A DNA stretch of 64,000 bases, from positions 126,059 to 190,058 of the forward strand of contig NZ_JACHJN010000007.1 in the NCBI RefSeq assembly GCF_014203665.1. Direction: 5' to 3'. Origin of the DNA: Saccharothrix tamanrassetensis (GTDB lineage Bacteria > Actinomycetota > Actinomycetes > Mycobacteriales > Pseudonocardiaceae). The first letter of the stretch is position 1. Each line of letters starts with the position of its first letter. The notes below the pieces were generated by a model. It was not told where the DNA came from and searched no databases. It worked only from the letters and a program-made list of their open reading frames with translations. Position numbers and translations under genes: made by a program. Below are positions 52,204 through 60,097 of this stretch, in pieces.

Positions 52204-54450
52204 GTGGTGGTGCGATTAGCGACGGGTGGGGTGGCCAAGGCGGCTGCGGCTGTCGGGGCGGTTTGCGCGTTGGTGGTGGGAGGGACGCTGGGAGGAGGCG
52301 TGCCCGCTGCTGCGGATGTGGCGTTCGGGGTGAAGGTCAACTTCTCCGACCAGGCCACGGCGCCGCCGGCTGGGTACGTGAGGGACTTCGGTGAGGCGTA
52401 CGGGGTCCGGGGCGGCTATACGTTCGGGTGGGTCGGGCTGGGTACCGGTACGCCCCTGAGCCTGGTGGGAAACGGGCGGAACCGCGGGGGTTCCGACGTT
52501 CGGCTCGGGACGTTGATGCACGCGCAGCTGCCGGCCGGTTCGGCTGGTGTGACCACGCCGGGGAGTTGGGAAGTCGCTGTGCCCAACGGGGTTTACAGCG
52601 TGACCGTCGCGGTGGGGGATGCCGGGACTGCTGCGGACAGCAGCCACTACGTGAACATCGAGGACCAGAACGGGGTGGCGGCGTTCAAGCCGTCCGCTTC
52701 GGTGAAGCACGCTGTTGCCACGAGGGTCGTCACGGTGGCGGATGGACGGCTGACCCTCAGTCCTCGTGGTGGGGGGAACAGCAAGTTCAACTACGTCGAC
52801 GTGGACGCGGTGGACGTGGCCGCTCGGCCGTCGGTGCGGACCGTGACTCCGGGGAACCTGGCTACCGGGGTTTCCGTGACGGGGAGCGTGGTCGCGGATC
52901 TCCGGTTGCCCGGGGGCGCGGTCGACCCGGCCTCGTTGAGCGCGGCGTCCGTTCGGCTGGTGCGGGTGTCGGATGGTGCTGTGGTGCCGGCGAACGTCAT
53001 CACCAGTGGTGGCGGGGATGTCGTCAACCTCTCCCCCACTGTGGCGTTGGCACCGCAGACGTTGTACCGGTTCCAGGTGACCGATGGCGTGCGGGACGTC
53101 GCGGGGAACCGGTTCCAGCCCTGGTCGTCGGTGTTCACCACCGGAAGTGGCGGTGGTGGCGGGACGATCGCGTTCCAGCAGGTGTTCGGGGTGGCGTCGG
53201 GTGCGGCGTTCACGAGTGTCGCGGTGGGGCCGGACGGGCGGCTCTACGCGGCCACGTTCACGGGGCAGATCCACCGGTTCCCGGTGAACGCGGACGGGAC
53301 GCTGGGGACGGCTACCGTGATCGACACGGTTCGGGCACATGCCGTGTCGGCGGGGTTGCCGGGTGCGCCGAACCGGACGGTGATCGGGTTGGCGTTCGAC
53401 CCGAAGTCGACGGCCGCCGCTCCGGTGCTGTGGGTGACGGACAACTACGGTGGTACGTCGAACGCGCCGGACTGGTCGGGGAAGATCGCCCGGTTGAGCG
53501 GGCCGAACCTCGGGGTGTACCAGGAAGTCGTGGCTGATCTGCCCCGGTCGATCAAGGACCACGAGACGAACTCGTTGGCGTTCGGGCCGGACGGGGACCT
53601 GTACCTGACCCAGGGGTCCATGAACGCGATGGGCGCGCCGGACTCGACCTGGGGGAACCGGGCCGAGCACCTGCTGAGTGCGGCCGTGCTGCGGCTGCGG
53701 GTGGGGCGGTTGCCCGCGGCACTGCCGCTGAACGTGCGGACCGAGGCCGGTGGGAGCTACAACCCTTATGCGGCAACGGCTCCGTTGACCATCCACGCCA
53801 CCGGGGTGCGCAACGCGTACGACCTGGTGTGGCATCGGAACGGGCATCTGTACGTGCCCACGAATGGTTCTGCTGCGGGTGGGAACGCTCCGGGGACACC
53901 TGCGGTGCTGCCTGGGGCGTGTGCGTCACGTCCTGATGGGGCTTATACGGGGCCGGTGGTGCCGGGGGTCAGTGGGAATCCTCAGGCTGAGACGGACTAC
54001 GTGTTCGATGTGAAGGCCGGGAAGTACTACGGGCATCCGGCGCCTGTGCGGTGCGAGTGGGTGCTGGCGGGCGGGAACCCCACGGGCGGGACGGATCCGT
54101 TCCAGGTCGGGGCTTATCCGGTGGGGACGCTGCCGGACCGGAACTTCGACCTCGCCGGGACTTATGATGCGGGGTTGCACGCTTCGGCTGATGGGGTGAT
54201 CGAGTACCGGGGGACGGCGTTCGGGGGGCGGCTGGACGGGAAGTTGCTGGTGGTGCGGTACTCGTCCGGGCAGGACATCCAGACGTTCGACGTCGGGGCC
54301 AGTGGGGGGTTGTCGAACCGGACCACCGGGATTGCGGGGTTGACCGGGTTCAGCCAGCCGTTGGACCTTGTGCAGCATCCGGGGAGTGGGCATTTGTACG
54401 TGACGGAGTTGGGGGCGGGGAGGATTACGTTGTTGCGTGCGTTGGGGTGA
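52204..54450 (+). CDS. Secreted malectin/Ig-like/glucose-sorbosone-dehydrogenase-like propeller protein
   Basis: About 748 aa. A signal peptide (AAVGAVCALVVGGTLGGG, cleavage near AAA-DVAF) is followed by a malectin-like beta domain (about 40-210, VKVNFSDQATAPPAGYVRDF), an Ig-like Big_5 domain (about 212-315, RTVTPGNLATGV) and a C-terminal propeller of glucose/sorbosone-dehydrogenase type (about 320-748, TSVAVGPDGRLYAATFTGQI). It is probably an extracellular carbohydrate-active protein; no cofactor residues are certain. Three GTGs in tandem (52204, 52207, 52210) follow AGGAGG at 52196-52201; the second or third fits spacing best. The gap of 7 bp from the methyltransferase suggests cotranscription, though its role in peptide synthesis is unclear. 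Confidence 0.82.
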   Translation: MVVRLATGGVAKAAAAVGAVCALVVGGTLGGGVPAAADVAFGVKVNFSDQATAPPAGYVRDFGEAYGVRGGYTFGWVGLGTGTPLSLVGNGRNRGGSDVRLGTLMHAQLPAGSAGVTTPGSWEVAVPNGVYSVTVAVGDAGTAADSSHYVNIEDQNGVAAFKPSASVKHAVATRVVTVADGRLTLSPRGGGNSKFNYVDVDAVDVAARPSVRTVTPGNLATGVSVTGSVVADLRLPGGAVDPASLSAASVRLVRVSDGAVVPANVITSGGGDVVNLSPTVALAPQTLYRFQVTDGVRDVAGNRFQPWSSVFTTGSGGGGGTIAFQQVFGVASGAAFTSVAVGPDGRLYAATFTGQIHRFPVNADGTLGTATVIDTVRAHAVSAGLPGAPNRTVIGLAFDPKSTAAAPVLWVTDNYGGTSNAPDWSGKIARLSGPNLGVYQEVVADLPRSIKDHETNSLAFGPDGDLYLTQGSMNAMGAPDSTWGNRAEHLLSAAVLRLRVGRLPAALPLNVRTEAGGSYNPYAATAPLTIHATGVRNAYDLVWHRNGHLYVPTNGSAAGGNAPGTPAVLPGACASRPDGAYTGPVVPGVSGNPQAETDYVFDVKAGKYYGHPAPVRCEWVLAGGNPTGGTDPFQVGAYPVGTLPDRNFDLAGTYDAGLHASADGVIEYRGTAFGGRLDGKLLVVRYSSGQDIQTFDVGASGGLSNRTTGIAGLTGFSQPLDLVQHPGSGHLYVTELGAGRITLLRALG

Positions 54451-54459
54451 GGGTCACCC
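54445..54459. terminator. Small hairpin spanning two convergent stop codons
   Basis: GGGTGA-GGG-TCACCC forms a 6-bp stem with a 3-nt loop. The left arm contains the TGA of the secreted-protein gene and the right arm the complementary TCA, the stop of the minus-strand HTH gene. It is a compact bidirectional element, too short to be a sure terminator. Confidence 0.4.
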
Positions 54460-54648
54460 GTCGGTACGCGGGCCCGATCCACGCGGCTGGGGTGCAACTC
54501 GCCACGACGCGAGGATCTCGGTCACGTCGGGGCCCGTGAACCGCACCAACCTCCCCACCCGCCGGTGAGGCGCGCGCCCGGCTGCCACCGCGCGCCGCAG
54601 CGTCCGCGACGAAATGCACAACCGCTCGGCCGCCTGGTCGTAACTCAT
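54454..54648 (-). CDS. Small HTH protein, excisionase/MerR-like
   Basis: A 64-aa protein with a helix-turn-helix of HTH_17/excisionase type: MSYDQAAERLCISSRTLRRA, then VGRLVRFTGPDVTEIL, the usual beta-hairpin wing. Such proteins direct recombination or regulate mobile elements. No integrase gene, transposase or attachment repeat is visible nearby, so it may be an orphan remnant or a regulator of the divergent toxin gene 236 bp away. Start: ATG 54648 with GGGTGA upstream. It converges with the secreted-protein gene. Confidence 0.75.
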   Translation of the reverse strand: MSYDQAAERLCISSRTLRRAVAAGRAPHRRVGRLVRFTGPDVTEILASWRVAPQPRGSGPRTDG

Positions 54649-54884
54649 TCACCCGTGGCCGTCCTCCGGCTCATCCGGGAACGTGGCCCGGGGCTCTGAC
54701 GCTCATCCTGTTGTCTCTTAACACCCTCGCGCTCAGTGGTACACGTCCACACTGAGCCGCGCGGGGCCGCGTCGGCCACCGGCTGACCACTGCTGTCCAC
54801 CACTGGCACCGCATGTCACACCCGTACGGGCAGTGGTCGCGGCGACACCCGACGTGACACCCTGACACCGGCGAATGGGGGCCG

Positions 54885-55673
54885 GTGGTATCGACCGGGG
54901 ACGTGGTCGCACAGATCAACGCGGCGCGCGACAAAGCCGCACAGGCACGCGCGGCGTTGGAACACGCGGAAGACCTGGCCGGGGAGGCACACCACATCCT
55001 GGCCGGCGCACTGGCGGGCGTGGTGCACCTGGAGCCGGACACGGCCCGGATGCCGGCCGCGTTCGACGCGGTGACGGACGGCTGCAAGGGCCACTGGTGG
55101 CCGATGCTCAACGAGGCCATGAAAGGCGCGGAAACCATCGCGGCCCGCGTGGAAGCGGCGGCCACCGTATCCCCCGCCGTCCGGCCGCCCGCACAGCCGC
55201 AACCACGACCGGCCCCGGCCCGCCGGGTCGAACCCGACGACCCGCCGACCGTCCCGCCAGAACGGATCGAGGCGATACGGCGGGCACTGCCGCCGCCGGT
55301 CGTCCCCCGTTCCGGACAACGCACCGTAGGCCAGTGGATCGGCCCGAACGGCCAGGCCCGGACCGTCGAAAGCGGATGGGACCAACGGTCCGCCCAGATA
55401 CAGACCCAGTTGGCGCGCAAGGGACTTCCCGAAGGCACGAAGCGATCCGGGGACGTGGAACTGAAGGTGGCCGCCGACATGGTGGCGCGCGGTATCAGGC
55501 ACGCGGAAGTCGTCATCAACCACGTGACGTGCAAGGGCCCGGATTCGTGTGACACTCTCGTCCCCGTGCTGCTCCCCGAGGGGTCGACGCTCACGGTCCA
55601 CGGGATCAACCAGGCCGGCACCCGGACACGCGTCCGCTACACAGGAGGGGCTACACCGCCGTGGCAGGTCTAG
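54885..55673 (+). CDS. DddA-like (SCP1.201) cytidine deaminase toxin
   Basis: A 262-aa protein. The N-terminal about 95 residues are helical (INAARDKAAQARAALEHAED), then a Pro/Arg-rich linker and a C-terminal DddA-like deaminase (about 145-262). Its core has DVELKVAADM (D190-V-E192), HAEVVINHVTCKGPDSC with C216 and C222, and LLPEGSTLTVHG. In DddA this fold deaminates cytosine in double-stranded DNA. The zinc-ligand position usually held by His in HVE is Asp here, so activity is uncertain. No secretion signal is seen; the helical N-terminus may be the trafficking part. It is followed by, and overlaps by 13 bp, an Imm1 immunity gene. Start: GTG 54885. Confidence 0.8.
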   Translation: MVSTGDVVAQINAARDKAAQARAALEHAEDLAGEAHHILAGALAGVVHLEPDTARMPAAFDAVTDGCKGHWWPMLNEAMKGAETIAARVEAAATVSPAVRPPAQPQPRPAPARRVEPDDPPTVPPERIEAIRRALPPPVVPRSGQRTVGQWIGPNGQARTVESGWDQRSAQIQTQLARKGLPEGTKRSGDVELKVAADMVARGIRHAEVVINHVTCKGPDSCDTLVPVLLPEGSTLTVHGINQAGTRTRVRYTGGATPPWQV

Positions 55674-56110
55674 AGATTTGGTACGACGTGGAACACGACC
55701 GCCCCACGATCGTGTCCACCCCGGCCGAGCTGGACGACGTGTTGGACGTGATGACCGGATGGGGCGGCCCGGCGCTGGCGGACTTCCGGCTCGCCGGCGT
55801 ACAAGGGGACCTCAAGCGCATGTCCCTGAGCGTGGGCATCCGGGGGGACGCCGGCAGGGGAACGCTGATTCACACCAGCCCCGGCGCGGTCCTGTTCGCC
55901 AAGGGGACACCCGGCCCGTGGGCCACGTGGTCACCCCCCGAACTGCTCCTGTACGACTACATGACCAACCCCACCGAATTCCCCCCCGACGCCGAACTAC
56001 CGCTGGCCGACGTGCGGGAGGCCGCACAGCACTACCTGACCACCGGGGGTGGACGGCTGGCCCGGATCGACTGGCAGACCCCGCCACCGGCCCACCCGAC
56101 CGCGTACTGA
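55661..56110 (+). CDS. Imm1-family immunity protein
   Basis: A 149-aa cytosolic protein. STPAELDDVLDVM near the N-terminus, LSVGIRGDAGRGTLIH in the middle and EFPPDAELPLADVREA with GRLARIDW at the end match the Imm1 family known to neutralise deaminase-type polymorphic toxins. GTG 55661 lies inside the 3' end of the DddA-like gene (13-bp overlap), with AGGAGG about 12 nt upstream, ensuring coupled synthesis. It should bind and block the adjacent deaminase; pairing is by position and family. Confidence 0.82.
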   Translation: MAGLEIWYDVEHDRPTIVSTPAELDDVLDVMTGWGGPALADFRLAGVQGDLKRMSLSVGIRGDAGRGTLIHTSPGAVLFAKGTPGPWATWSPPELLLYDYMTNPTEFPPDAELPLADVREAAQHYLTTGGGRLARIDWQTPPPAHPTAY

Positions 56111-56526
56111 CCCACCGGCCGCCCGACAGCCCGATCGGCCCTGTGGCACCCCCGCGAACGACGGAAGCGGCCGGGACAGCCCCACGACCCCGCCAGAGGT
56201 GGTCACAGCCGGATCCCGCCACGGCCGGGCGAACGGGTGCCCGGCCACACCCGATACGGCTCGGCCACCCGTTCGCGTGGTCGAACAGCAGGGGCGACAG
56301 CGGCCACCAGACGCGAAGCACGGCAAGGGGAAAGCGGCCCAGCCGGCGCGGGTGCTCCCTTACCCGTGCTGCGACAGGCCGACGTGGCAGCCCGTACGGA
56401 CGCCTCGTCCGCCCGGCTCCCCTGGGAGTCCCAAGCGGTGACGCATACCCACAAACTACCTGGTCAGAGCCCGTCCGTCAGACAGGGATGACACGCAGGG
56501 GCAGGGGTGTCCGCAAGGCGCGGGGG
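56111..56526. other. Gene-free 416-bp stretch
   Basis: No open frame here has a convincing start, composition or family match, and I see no RNA gene, long inverted repeat or attachment-like direct repeat. It separates the toxin-immunity pair from the GNAT gene, whose 3' end faces it. Confidence 0.5.
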
Positions 56527-57324
56527 TCAGGGTGAAGGGGTCCAGACGTAGGGGGTCGTGGTGGTGATGGCGGTGAATCCGAGGCGTTGCAGGATTGGGC
56601 GGCTGTCTTCGGTTGCGTCTACGTAGAGGTAGCGGATGCCTTGTGCCACCGCGACCTTGGCTCGGAAGGCGACCAGGGCGCGGTAGATGCCTCGGCCTCG
56701 CCATTCGGCCAGCGTCGAACCGCCCCACAGGCCTGCGAACTGCGTGCCCGGCTCGATCTCCAGCCGGGCTGACGACACCACTCGTCCATCGGCTTCGGCG
56801 ACGACCACGGTCAGTTGTCCCGCATCGTTCCGGAGGCGGTCGATCAGATCGGCGGCCAGCCAGCTTCGGTCGTCGCCCCAGACCTCGGACGCCATCTCGG
56901 CTATCCGGTGCATGTCGGCGTCGGTTGTCGCCTGCCGGGCGGTGACGCCATCGGAAGGGCCGGGGTCGATCGTGGCCAGTTCTGCGGCCTCGCCGACGAG
57001 CACGGTTTCGGGTTGTTCGGGGGTGAATCCGGCTGCTGTCAGGCGCTGGGGCAGGTCTGCCGGCAGGTCGTGGCCACGGGTCTTCCACTCGACGGCTTCG
57101 CCTCGGGTGGCGAAGAAGTCGCGTTGGCGTGCGATCAGCGCGTCCAGGGCATCGCCGTCGAGGCCGAGGCCGCGTCGGCCGCTGACGAAGCCGCGGCGGC
57201 GCTGGCCGACGATGCGCACGACCGGGCCGTCTTGTTCGGCGTGTGCGCCGGGTGGGACGTTCGTCATCTCGGCTACGCGGAGTTGCTCGTCGTAGGCGGC
57301 GAGGAGTCGGGAGGTGTCGGTCAC
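56527..57324 (-). CDS. GNAT-family N-acetyltransferase
   Basis: A 265-aa protein. The C-terminal half is a GNAT acetyltransferase: VVVAEADGRVVSSARLEI, then the acetyl-CoA binding motif A with WRGRGIYRALVAFRA and the following YLYVDATEDSRPILQRLGF. The N-terminal half (about 1-110) is a second, degenerate GNAT-like or unassigned domain. The acceptor substrate is unknown. Start: GTG 57324, giving the M-T-D-T N-terminus. It is transcribed alone, divergent from the SRPBCC gene. Confidence 0.87.
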   Translation of the reverse strand: MTDTSRLLAAYDEQLRVAEMTNVPPGAHAEQDGPVVRIVGQRRRGFVSGRRGLGLDGDALDALIARQRDFFATRGEAVEWKTRGHDLPADLPQRLTAAGFTPEQPETVLVGEAAELATIDPGPSDGVTARQATTDADMHRIAEMASEVWGDDRSWLAADLIDRLRNDAGQLTVVVAEADGRVVSSARLEIEPGTQFAGLWGGSTLAEWRGRGIYRALVAFRAKVAVAQGIRYLYVDATEDSRPILQRLGFTAITTTTPYVWTPSP

Positions 57325-57493
57325 CGGGTCACGCTAGTTCGCTCCGGTCGGGGCCGCGCTCCGATATTCGTGCTCGGCGGACCTGGTGCATCGTTGATGG
57401 CCGGCGTGCCCGGAAGGGTGGCGCAGGTGGGTCGGGGTGTCGATGGCCGGTGTGCGGGTACCCCGGCGTCCGGACGATGAAGAGGAGCCGGAC

Positions 57494-57922
57494 GTGGGCA
57501 GTTACGAACACCGGGCATCGGTCGACCTCGCGGCGGATCGGTTGTTCGACCTCCTGTCGGATCGCGAGAACCTGCCGCGGTACTTCCCGGTGATGAGCGA
57601 GCTGGACCCGGCCGGGGGTGACCGGGTGCACGTGGAGGCCGAACTCGGTGGTCGTCACGTCGAAGCCGAAGCCTGGCTGCGGGTCGACCGGGAGCGCCGG
57701 ATGCTGTCCTGGGGCACGCCGGGCGAGGACGACTACCACGGCGAACTGGCGGTGAACGACCAGGGCGCGGGGCGTAGCGAGATCGTGGTGACCCTGCACA
57801 CCGAGCGGGCGGGTGGTCCGGACATCCAGCGCAGTCTGGAGGAGACCGTCGCGGTCCTCACGCATCGCGCTACCGCCGAGGCCGACACCGCCGCGGCGGA
57901 GAAGGGTGACGACTGGTTCTGA
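57494..57922 (+). CDS. SRPBCC-family (START/polyketide-cyclase-like) protein
   Basis: A 142-aa protein with the SRPBCC pattern: YEHRASVDLAADRLFDLLSD, ENLPRYFPVMSEL, then beta strands and a C-terminal amphipathic helix (LEETVAVLTHRATAEAD). These form a hydrophobic ligand pocket; the ligand is unknown. GTG 57494 is chosen for its GAGGAG site 6 nt upstream; a GTG at 57437 would add 19 residues without family similarity. Confidence 0.85.
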   Translation: MGSYEHRASVDLAADRLFDLLSDRENLPRYFPVMSELDPAGGDRVHVEAELGGRHVEAEAWLRVDRERRMLSWGTPGEDDYHGELAVNDQGAGRSEIVVTLHTERAGGPDIQRSLEETVAVLTHRATAEADTAAAEKGDDWF

Positions 57923-57925
57923 GCA

Positions 57926-58192
57926 CTACTCCGGACGCTGCCGGCGTGGGTCGTGTTCGGGTGCGGTGGCCTGCGCCGGTGGCTGGTGGGGCAGGCCGAC
58001 CGCTGTGATGCCCACCGCAGCGTCGGACACGACGTGCTCCGGGGTGTGGAAGCCGTTTGCCGACTGCCGCGCCGTGATGCGTCGGACCACCACGACGACC
58101 GCCGCCGCCGCTACCACGGCCAGCACCGCGGCTGCGGTCGTCAGTGCCGCTCCGCTCTGCCCCAGAAGCTCACGATCGGCGGTCAGCCCCAC
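57926..58192 (-). CDS. Possible small membrane protein
   Basis: An 88-aa frame with one strongly hydrophobic segment (LTTAAAVLAVVAAAAVVVVV) followed by RRITARQ, an orientation typical of a single-pass protein, and a His/Pro/Arg-rich tail. GTG 58192 has no clear ribosome site, so support is composition only. The region 58193-58351 between it and the dehydrogenase holds only that gene's leader. It converges with the SRPBCC gene, 3 bp from its stop. Confidence 0.35.
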   Translation of the reverse strand: MGLTADRELLGQSGAALTTAAAVLAVVAAAAVVVVVRRITARQSANGFHTPEHVVSDAAVGITAVGLPHQPPAQATAPEHDPRRQRPE

Positions 58193-58351
58193 AACACCGC
58201 GGCCTGCCTGTACCGATGCGTCCGACCCGCGCGAAGGGTAGCCGAGCGGGCGGCCCGCGCCGGACGCACAAACCTTCAAGACGCGGTCACCCGTGACGGC
58301 TAGAAATCCGGCAGCGGGTCCACCGGCCCGCGCAGCCGGGGAGGAGCGCGC

Positions 58352-59218
58352 ATGACCACGGGTTTCATCGGACTGGGTGTCATGGGTCAACCCATGGCCC
58401 TCAACCTCGCCCGCTCCGGTGCACCGCTGGTGGTCTGGAACCGCACCGCCGCCCGATGCGAACCCGTCGCAGCCGCCGGCGCGCGGGTGGCCGCCGGACC
58501 GTCCGAGGTCTTCGCCGAGGCCGAGGTGGTGCTGCTCATGCTCGCCGACGAGAACGCGGTCGACACCGTCCTCGCCCGTGGCACCCCGGACTTCGGCTCG
58601 CGCTGCCACGGCCGCACCGTCGTGCAGATGGGCACCATGCCCGCGACCTACTCCGCCGCCCTCGCCGCCGAGGTCGCCGCGGCCGGGGGCACCTACGTGG
58701 AGGCCCCGGTCTCGGGGTCGCGCGGACCCGCCGAGGCGGGCACGCTGGTGGCCATGGTGTCGGGCGCCGACGTCGAGCAGCTCCGGCCGGTGCTCGCGCC
58801 GATGTGCGCGGAGGTCGTGGACTGCGGTCCGGTGCCCGGCGCGCTGCTGATGAAGTTCGCGGTCAACCTGTACCTGATCACCATGGTCACCGGCCTGGCC
58901 GAGTCCTACGCGTTCGCCGAGGCGAACAAGCTCGACCCGGCCCTGCTGACCCGCATCCTGGACGCCGGCCCGATGGCGTCCCAGGTCTCCAGGGCGAAGG
59001 CCGCCAAGCTGCTGGACGGCGACTTCACCGTGCAGGCCGCCGCTCTCGACGTGCTGAAGAACAACCGCCTCATCGCCGAGGCGGCCCGAGCCGCCGGCGT
59101 GGCGTCCCCGCTGCTGGACGTCTGCCACGCCCTGTTCGGCGAGACCGTCTCCCTCGGCCACGGCGCGGAGGACATGGCGGCCGTCCTGCGCGCGATCCGG
59201 GCGAGGTCCGGGACCTAG
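58352..59218 (+). CDS. 3-hydroxyisobutyrate dehydrogenase-like NAD(P)-dependent beta-hydroxyacid dehydrogenase
   Basis: A 288-aa enzyme. The N-terminal Rossmann fold has [13 protein letters not shown], then VVWNRT; the substrate-loop motif [16 protein letters not shown] is at 117-132 and the catalytic lysine is K168 in [10 protein letters not shown]. It oxidises a beta-hydroxyacid or reduces the semialdehyde; the substrate is unknown. ATG 58352 follows GGGGAGG. Its TAG overlaps the AraC gene's stop on the other strand (CTAG), a tight convergent pair, so each transcript may interfere with the other. Confidence 0.9.
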   Translation: MTTGFIGLGVMGQPMALNLARSGAPLVVWNRTAARCEPVAAAGARVAAGPSEVFAEAEVVLLMLADENAVDTVLARGTPDFGSRCHGRTVVQMGTMPATYSAALAAEVAAAGGTYVEAPVSGSRGPAEAGTLVAMVSGADVEQLRPVLAPMCAEVVDCGPVPGALLMKFAVNLYLITMVTGLAESYAFAEANKLDPALLTRILDAGPMASQVSRAKAAKLLDGDFTVQAAALDVLKNNRLIAEAARAAGVASPLLDVCHALFGETVSLGHGAEDMAAVLRAIRARSGT

Positions 59219-60066
59219 CGCCGGACCGCGGCCGCCCACGCGGCCGGTGTCAACCCGTACGCGCGCTTGAACATCCGCGTCAGGTGGCTCTGGTCGGCGA
59301 ACCCGACCGCCGCCGCCACCTCGCCCAGCGGACGCCCCGCCCGCATCAGCCGCCGGGCCAGGTCTAGCTGCCGCATGGTGCGGAACCGGGTCGGGCTGGT
59401 GCCGAAGGCGGCGCGGAACTGCCGTGCCACCGCCCACCGGTCCATCCCGGCGACCCGTTCGAACTCCTGCACGCTGTGCCGACTGGTGACGTCGTCCAAC
59501 AACAACGCCCGCACCCGGCGCACGGCGTCCAGGTCCAGCGCCGCCCGCGCCGCCGGCCGCTCCGACGAGTGCCGGCTGAGCAGGTCCGCCACCGCCGCGG
59601 TGACCTCGACGGCCTCCACGTCGTCCAGGGGTTCGTCGATGTGCGCCAACCACCCCGCCACCGCCGTCCCCACGCCCCGGATCACCGGATCGGCCACGAA
59701 CGGCAACGGCCGACCGCCGAGGGCGTCCTGCACCAGCGCGGGATCCAGGTAGATGATCCGGTAGCCGAAGCCGCCGTCGGTCCCCGCCGCCCCGTCGTGC
59801 AGCTCGTCGGGGTGCAGCACGTGCCACTCCCCCGGCAGGCAGTGCCGCAGCGCTCCCCGGTACCGGAACGTCTGCACGCCCGCCGTGGTCATGCCGATGG
59901 CGTACGTGTCGTGCCGGTGCGGCGAGAACGCCTCGCCGGCCAACGCCGCCTCCATCCGTTCGATCCCGGCGGCACCACCGCCGAACCTCAGCCGTTGCGC
60001 GGCCCGTGCACCGGACAGCGACGTCAACGGGTTCCACGCCCCGCGCTCATCCGACTTCGTCCGCAC
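59215..60066 (-). CDS. AraC-family transcriptional regulator
   Basis: A 283-aa protein. The N-terminal cupin-like sensor domain has [18 protein letters not shown] and LHPDELHDG. The C-terminal pair of helix-turn-helix units covers about the last 100 residues, including [20 protein letters not shown] and [18 protein letters not shown], the AraC signature. GTG 60066 is chosen because the cupin domain begins soon after. It converges with the beta-hydroxyacid dehydrogenase and lies just downstream of the AidB-type gene (31 bp), with which it may share a transcript. Confidence 0.9.
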   Translation of the reverse strand: MRTKSDERGAWNPLTSLSGARAAQRLRFGGGAAGIERMEAALAGEAFSPHRHDTYAIGMTTAGVQTFRYRGALRHCLPGEWHVLHPDELHDGAAGTDGGFGYRIIYLDPALVQDALGGRPLPFVADPVIRGVGTAVAGWLAHIDEPLDDVEAVEVTAAVADLLSRHSSERPAARAALDLDAVRRVRALLLDDVTSRHSVQEFERVAGMDRWAVARQFRAAFGTSPTRFRTMRQLDLARRLMRAGRPLGEVAAAVGFADQSHLTRMFKRAYGLTPAAWAAAVRR

Positions 60067-60097
60067 GCGGACCAGACTAAGGCCTGCCGAGCCCGCG

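Noticed and set aside
56203-56454. Short minus-strand ORF in the gap before the GNAT gene
   Set aside because: No ribosome site, no family resemblance and a composition typical of a high-GC shadow frame.
57926-60037. A 703-aa minus-strand protein
   Set aside because: It overlaps the well-supported dehydrogenase and AraC genes in another frame; only its last 88 residues look protein-like and are given separately at low confidence.
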